Source of the DNA: Methanimicrococcus sp.
Lineage (GTDB): Archaea; Halobacteriota; Methanosarcinia; Methanosarcinales; Methanosarcinaceae
Reading direction: 5' to 3'
Length of the DNA stretch: 26,250 bases
Assembly: GCA_009783635.1 (NCBI GenBank)
Contig: WRDC01000004.1
Coordinates: 1-26,250, forward strand
Position numbers and translations under genes: made by a program. Shown piece after piece: positions 22,272-26,250 of this stretch (positions are counted from its first letter, which is position 1; every line of letters starts with the position of its first letter). The notes beneath the pieces are model-generated. The model did not search any database. It had not been told where the DNA came from and was given only the letters and a program-made list of their open reading frames with translations.

Positions 22272-23981
22272 ATGGCACTCGACCCGCAAGACTTGGAAAT
22301 TATCGAAAAGTACACGCTTCAAAACGCCGTGAAATATGAAGCGGTCCCGCAGGAAAAAGCGGTTCTCGGAAAAGTAATGGGCATTGCGCCGCATTTGAGA
22401 AACCGTGTTTTAGAAGTGACGGAAGCCATCAGAGAAATTACCGGCAGTTTAAATAAAACCACGCCGGAAGAGTGGCGCCAAAAGTTGGGTGAAACCGCGC
22501 CCGACCTTTTGGAAGAAATCTCCGCGAAACGGGAACCGGAAAAAGGCCTCAAAGAACTTCCGAATGCCGAGAAAGGAAAAGTGATCATGCGGTTTGCGCC
22601 CAACCCGAACGGCCCGCCGACAGTCGGCAGCTCCCGCGGTATGATTGTCAATTCCGAATATGTCAAAATGTATGGCGGTCAATTTGTTTTAAGATTTGAT
22701 GACACGGACCCGGACCAGAAGCGCCCGATGCTTGAGGCTTATGATTGGTACGTTGATGATTTCAAATGGCTCGGCGTCACGCCCGATTTGACTGTCAAAG
22801 CCTCCGACCGCTTTGACGCTTATTATGAAATCGCCGAGAAATTGATCGACATGGGACACGCTTATGTCTGTTTCTGCGACGGCGAGACTTTCAAGAGCTT
22901 AAAGGATGAAAAACAGGCTTGTCCGCACCGTGGCGCAGCGTGCGAAGAAAATATGAAGCATTGGAAAAAGATGCTTGCCGGCGGTTATGAAGAGCGCGAA
23001 GCGGTTCTTCGAATTAAAACCGATATCCGGCACAAGGACCCCGCTTTGAGGGATTGGGGCGCTTTTCGTATTTTAAAGAAAGAGCACCCGAGGCCGGAAA
23101 TCGGTTCCAGATACATTGTTTGGCCGCTCTTGGATTTTGAGGGCGCGGTGGAAGACTATCTGCTCAAAACAACACACATTATCCGCGGCAAAGACCTGCA
23201 AGACAGCGGCAAACGCCAGAAGTATATCTATGATTACCTCGGCTGGACTTATCCGGTGACGCTTCATTGGGGGCGTGTCAGTATTGAAGAGTTCGGCAAG
23301 CTCAGCACCAGCGGTATCCGCCGCGACATTGAGGCCGGCGTTTATACGGGCTGGGACGACCCCCGCCTGCCGACGATTAGGGCTCTTCGCCGCCGCGGCA
23401 TTCAGCCGGAAGCTTTGAAAAAATTTATGATTGAAATGGGCATCGGTGAAACAGATGTCAGCATGAGTATGGAATCCCTTTATGCCGAAAACCGCAAATT
23501 CGTTGACCCTCTCGCGCACCGGATGTTTTTTGCGGCAAATCCCGTTGAACTTTCCATTGACGGCTATGAAGGCGGCATTGTTAAAGCGCCGCTTCACCCC
23601 GGACAATCCGAAATGCGGGAAATCAAAACCGGCAGCACGGTTGTTGTGACATCGGAAGACGCTTTCGCTTTGCAAGAAGGCTCAAAAATCCGCTTGAAAG
23701 ACCTCGGCAATGTCGAAATCACCTCATTGTCGCCGCTGAAAGCGAAATATATTGACAATTCCATGGACACCGTCAAAAAGGAAAAGATGAAAATCATCCA
23801 CTGGGCCCCCGCGGATGGCGTCAAAGTCACCGTTTTCGGACCCCAAGGCCATTATTACGGCATCGGAGAACATCAGATTACAAAAGAGCAGGATAAAGTC
23901 GTTCAGTTTGAACGCTTCGGTTTCTGCCGCATTGACGCCGTGAACGGCGATGAAGTGACAGCTTACTTTGCTCACAAATAA
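22272..23981 (+). CDS. gltX: Glutamyl-tRNA synthetase, archaeal type
   Basis: GluRS charges tRNA-Glu (and in archaea often tRNA-Gln, for later amidation). Its product is also the substrate of HemA, encoded in this window. From ATG 22272 the protein has 569 residues with an N-terminal archaeal domain, MRFAPNPNGPPTVGSSRGM (HIGH equivalent PTVG at 116-119), LRFDDTDPDQKRPMLEAYDW, THIIRGKDLQDSGKRQKYIYDYLGW, and KLSTSGIRR (KMSKS equivalent, 343-347), then a beta-barrel anticodon domain. The ATG at 22272 is chosen over the GTG at 22209, because MALDPQDLEIIEKYTLQNAVKY fits the archaeal N terminus and the 21 extra residues do not. The gene begins 60 nt after lysS. A weak ribosome site (AAGGGAA, 22261-22267) precedes it. 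The PTVG motif is typical of this archaeal branch, not a defect. Confidence 0.95.
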   Translation: MALDPQDLEIIEKYTLQNAVKYEAVPQEKAVLGKVMGIAPHLRNRVLEVTEAIREITGSLNKTTPEEWRQKLGETAPDLLEEISAKREPEKGLKELPNAEKGKVIMRFAPNPNGPPTVGSSRGMIVNSEYVKMYGGQFVLRFDDTDPDQKRPMLEAYDWYVDDFKWLGVTPDLTVKASDRFDAYYEIAEKLIDMGHAYVCFCDGETFKSLKDEKQACPHRGAACEENMKHWKKMLAGGYEEREAVLRIKTDIRHKDPALRDWGAFRILKKEHPRPEIGSRYIVWPLLDFEGAVEDYLLKTTHIIRGKDLQDSGKRQKYIYDYLGWTYPVTLHWGRVSIEEFGKLSTSGIRRDIEAGVYTGWDDPRLPTIRALRRRGIQPEALKKFMIEMGIGETDVSMSMESLYAENRKFVDPLAHRMFFAANPVELSIDGYEGGIVKAPLHPGQSEMREIKTGSTVVVTSEDAFALQEGSKIRLKDLGNVEITSLSPLKAKYIDNSMDTVKKEKMKIIHWAPADGVKVTVFGPQGHYYGIGEHQITKEQDKVVQFERFGFCRIDAVNGDEVTAYFAHK

Positions 23982-24100
23982 AACCGATAAGCGACGGCCG
24001 ACAAGCGAAAACAAATGAGCAAAAATGAATCGGAACCAAAAAAGGCACAATTAAAAACAATAAAAACATTTGGAATCCATTCAATTTTATCATTTAAATC

Positions 24101-24153
24101 ATCACAATTCATTATTCATTCAAATCATTCCATCACAATTCATTATTTATTCA
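24101..24153. repeat. 22-bp direct repeat upstream of serA
   Basis: ATCACAATTCATTATT followed by C or T and ATTCA occurs at 24101-24122 and 24132-24153, one mismatch, 31-bp spacing. The second copy runs into the AGGAG ribosome site of serA. The gap is AT-rich, so part of the similarity may be compositional. Confidence 0.7.
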
Positions 24154-24166
24154 GGAGAAATCGAAA

Positions 24167-25741
24167 ATGAAGATTTTAGTCAGCGATTCCCTCTCGCAGG
24201 AGGGTTTGGCAATTTTAAAGGAAAGCGGTTTTGATGTTATTGTCGATACCGGCCTTTCCGAAGACCAACTTGTTGAAAAAATCAAAGGCATCGACGCGCT
24301 CGTCATCCGCAGCGGAACACAGGTCACCGCCAGTGTCATCGAAGCCGCCGACCGGCTGAAAATTATTGGCCGCGCCGGTGTCGGCGTTGATAATGTCGAT
24401 ACGGAAGCCGCGACCAAAAAAGGTATTATTGTTTCCAATACGCCCGACGGCAACACGCTGTCCGCTGCCGAACACACCTGTGCCATGATGATGGCGATGG
24501 CCAGAAACATCCCGCAGGCTTGCGCTTCCCTCCGTTCCGACAAATGGGAACGCAATAAATTTATGGGCGTTGAACTCAGCGGCAAGGTTTTGGGCGTTGT
24601 CGGTCTCGGCCGCATCGGCGCGGAGGTCGCTAAACGCGCTCAAGCCTTTAATATGACCATCCTCGGCTACGACCCGTTCGTTTCCGAAGAGCGCGCCAAA
24701 TCCATGGGTATTACGTTAACGACTGTGGAAGATATTTGCCGAAAGGCCGATTTCATCACCGTTCACACGCCGCTCACGAAAGAGACAAAACACATTATCA
24801 ATGCAGATATGTTCAGCGTCATGAAGCCGACCGCCCGCATTATTAACTGTGCCCGCGGCGGAATCATTCATGAAGGAGATTTGTTTGAAGCCGTGAACAG
24901 CGGAAAAATCGCGGGCGCCGCAATTGACGTGTTCGTTGAAGAACCGCCGACCGGCTCGGACTTACTCAAATCCGATAAAATCATCGTCACGCCCCACCTC
25001 GGCGCGTCGACCGTTGAAGCTCAAGTCAATGTGGCGATCGATATTGCTTATGAAGTCATCCGCGTCTTAAACGGCGAAGGCGCAAAAAGCGCGGTCAACA
25101 TTCCGGCCGTCCGCCCCGAATTGATGGAAATCATTTCTCCTTATGTCAAACTGGCGGAAGTTTCCGGCAAAATCGCGGCCACGCTTATCGGCACAAGCTA
25201 TGACAAAATAGAACAGGCTTACTACGGTGAAATCGCCGGCAAAGATGTCAGAACCGTGACCCTTGCCGCCATTAAAGGCGCGCTTCAGGTTGCTGTCGGC
25301 CCCGGCGTCAACTATGTCAACGCCCCCGGCCTTGCCAAATCCCGCGGCGTTGAGGTGAGCGAAAAGAAATCCGACACCAGTGATGAGTACGCTTCCGTTC
25401 TCACAGTCACCGTTTCCGGCGGCGGCAAATCCGTCTCTGTGATGGGAACGGCGGTCGGCAACGATATTAAAATCATCCAAATCGACAAGAGCCGTGTTGA
25501 TGTTTACCCGTCCGCCCACATGATTTTTGCCGACCACATCAACAAACCCAATGTGATCGGCCCGTGCTGCCAAATCCTCGGCGAAAACAACATCAACATC
25601 TCCGGTATGCAAGTCGGTTACGTGAAAATCGGTGACCCGACAATCATGGTCATCAGCGTGGACAGCGATGTTCCGGAAGCCGTTTTAAAAAGACTGACCA
25701 CCGTTGACGGCGTTTTAAGCGCCAAGATTGTGGCGATTTAA
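24167..25741 (+). CDS. serA: D-3-phosphoglycerate dehydrogenase with C-terminal ACT domain
   Basis: SerA oxidises 3-phosphoglycerate with NAD, the first step of serine synthesis; serine then supplies GlyA. The 524-residue protein is the long form. Features are the substrate-binding LKIIGRAGVGVDNVD, the NAD motif GVVGLGRIGAEVA (glycines 146-151), INCARGGI with catalytic Arg230, AIDVFVEEPP with Glu259, TPHLGAST with catalytic His277, then an intervening ASB-like domain (about residues 300-440) and a C-terminal ACT domain ending in ISGMQVGYVKIGDPTIMVISV for feedback control, usually by serine. AGGAG at 24153-24157 lies nine bases before the ATG. A separate 22-bp direct repeat lies in its leader. 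A good terminator hairpin follows the TAA. Confidence 0.97.
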   Translation: MKILVSDSLSQEGLAILKESGFDVIVDTGLSEDQLVEKIKGIDALVIRSGTQVTASVIEAADRLKIIGRAGVGVDNVDTEAATKKGIIVSNTPDGNTLSAAEHTCAMMMAMARNIPQACASLRSDKWERNKFMGVELSGKVLGVVGLGRIGAEVAKRAQAFNMTILGYDPFVSEERAKSMGITLTTVEDICRKADFITVHTPLTKETKHIINADMFSVMKPTARIINCARGGIIHEGDLFEAVNSGKIAGAAIDVFVEEPPTGSDLLKSDKIIVTPHLGASTVEAQVNVAIDIAYEVIRVLNGEGAKSAVNIPAVRPELMEIISPYVKLAEVSGKIAATLIGTSYDKIEQAYYGEIAGKDVRTVTLAAIKGALQVAVGPGVNYVNAPGLAKSRGVEVSEKKSDTSDEYASVLTVTVSGGGKSVSVMGTAVGNDIKIIQIDKSRVDVYPSAHMIFADHINKPNVIGPCCQILGENNINISGMQVGYVKIGDPTIMVISVDSDVPEAVLKRLTTVDGVLSAKIVAI

Positions 25742-25783
25742 TTTCTTTTTGATTTTATTTATTGAATTTTTAATTTATCACAT

Positions 25784-25814
25784 TTGCCGCATTCTAATGC
25801 GGCAATTTCTTTTT
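25784..25814 (+). terminator. Terminator hairpin after serA
   Basis: TTGCCGCATT (25784-25793) and AATGCGGCAA (25796-25805) are perfect complements; with a realistic loop the stem is 8 bp. T-rich sequence (TTTCTTTTTG) follows directly, giving the form of an intrinsic terminator. It is 43 bp after the serA stop. Confidence 0.65.
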
Positions 25815-25939
25815 GTTCGGCTAAAAAGACAAAAAAAACCAAAATCAATGACTATGTTAAATCCGAATGAAAGTGCCTGAATGAAAAACGAGTTGGAGGG
25901 TGAGGGGCCATTCCACATCCTCCTCCTCAGAAATAGACT

Positions 25940-25979
25940 TTGTACGAAAAATCTGATTAATTAAGTTCTTTTCGTACAA
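25940..25979. repeat. 11-bp perfect inverted repeat
   Basis: TTGTACGAAAA (25940-25950) and TTTTCGTACAA (25969-25979) are exact reverse complements with an 18-nt spacer. No U-tract follows on either strand, so a protein-binding site or the ends of a small element are as likely as a terminator. It lies between serA and the minus-strand metallopeptidase fragment. Confidence 0.7.
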
Positions 25980-26032
25980 CCACTCTTCGGGCATATCTTA
26001 TATAATAAAGTACATAGGAATTAACGAAATGC

Positions 26033-26250
26033 TCATTTCAAAAATTCAGCAATCTCTTTATCCTGATAATAGTTAATCATCTCTAAATAACTCATCCCAA
26101 CTGCAATTTCAGGATTATACAACATCTTTAATGCCAATGTATCTATACCTGACGCACCGAAAACTGGCTCACTATCTCGATTCAGAATGCTTGTATTGTC
26201 ATAAACATGGCCATAAAATCCAACCATATGAAAAATTTCATGTAAAAGGA
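26033..26250 (-). CDS. Putative zinc metallopeptidase, C-terminal 71 residues (5' end outside window)
   Basis: The minus-strand frame is open from the right window edge to the TGA at 26033-26035. The first residues visible are LLHEIFHMVGFYGHVYDN, an HExxH zinc motif (HEIFH) followed by G-F and a third histidine. The last part, GIDTLALKMLYNPEIAVGM, resembles the tail of metzincin-like DUF2927-type proteins as I recall them (LDELLLRLLYDPRIRPGM). In classical metzincins the third zinc ligand is at HExxHxxGxxH; here the last histidine is one residue further. An internal ATG at 26227 is not the real start, because the frame continues upstream through the HEIFH motif. No signal peptide can be judged since the 5' end is missing. 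Substrate unknown. Confidence 0.7.
   Translation of the reverse strand, partial: LLHEIFHMVGFYGHVYDNTSILNRDSEPVFGASGIDTLALKMLYNPEIAVGMSYLEMINYYQDKEIAEFLK

Noticed and set aside
22617..22628. GluRS lacking a HIGH motif as a sign of inactivity
   Set aside because: PTVG in PNPNGPPTVGSSRG is the form expected in this archaeal branch, and the KLSTS motif is intact.

Overview
The window looks like a chromosomal segment of a methanogenic archaeon of the Methanosarcinaceae type. The evidence is an archaeal-style aspartate carbamoyltransferase pair (pyrB-pyrI), a class I lysyl-tRNA synthetase, an archaeal GluRS whose signature reads PTVG-SSRG as I recall it from Methanosarcina, the siroheme-dependent (Ahb) heme route, an HdrD-like iron-sulfur protein, TATA boxes of the TTTATATA kind, and Shine-Dalgarno sites that match the GGAGGTGAT anti-SD complement. 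A host-associated, reduced relative such as Methanimicrococcus is possible, but this is inference. I see no tRNA, rRNA, CRISPR array or intact insertion sequence.

Layout. Positions 1-7849 are read on the + strand: the 3' part of glyA, then folD and folP (folate and one-carbon metabolism), pyrB-pyrI (pyrimidines, overlapping by 4 nt behind a clear TATA box), a MATE efflux pump, and gpmI. Positions 7888-17454 are read on the - strand. In transcription order they hold aroC (broken by one in-frame TAA), ahbD, two siroheme decarboxylase subunits, precorrin-2 dehydrogenase, hemA, a 988-residue U32 protein and truA. ahbD through the dehydrogenase are tightly packed, so heme and siroheme synthesis is the core of this block. 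Positions 18022-25741 return to the + strand: a DUF1016/YhcG nuclease-like gene in an AT-rich stretch, an HdrD-like Fe-S protein, lysS, gltX and serA. The right edge holds the C-terminal 71 residues of a putative zinc metallopeptidase on the - strand, cut by the window end.

How the genes fit together: SerA makes the serine precursor, GlyA passes the serine carbon to a pterin carrier, and FolD interconverts the methylene and methenyl forms. FolP makes the dihydropteroate core. GltX charges tRNA-Glu, which HemA reduces as the first step to tetrapyrroles. Precorrin-2 dehydrogenase, AhbA/B and AhbD act later; AhbC and the HemB/C/D/L steps are not in this window.

The most unusual points are: (1) the aroC nonsense codon in an otherwise full-length gene; (2) short tandem-repeat arrays (10-15 bp, one of 30 bp), several of which sit on or right after stop codons and repeat an in-frame stop in each unit, while others are in-frame inside U32 and ahbA; (3) the only TAG terminator among the genes read, at the end of the precorrin-2 dehydrogenase, followed six codons later by TAA, which fits possible pyrrolysine readthrough; and (4) the HEIFH metallopeptidase fragment.
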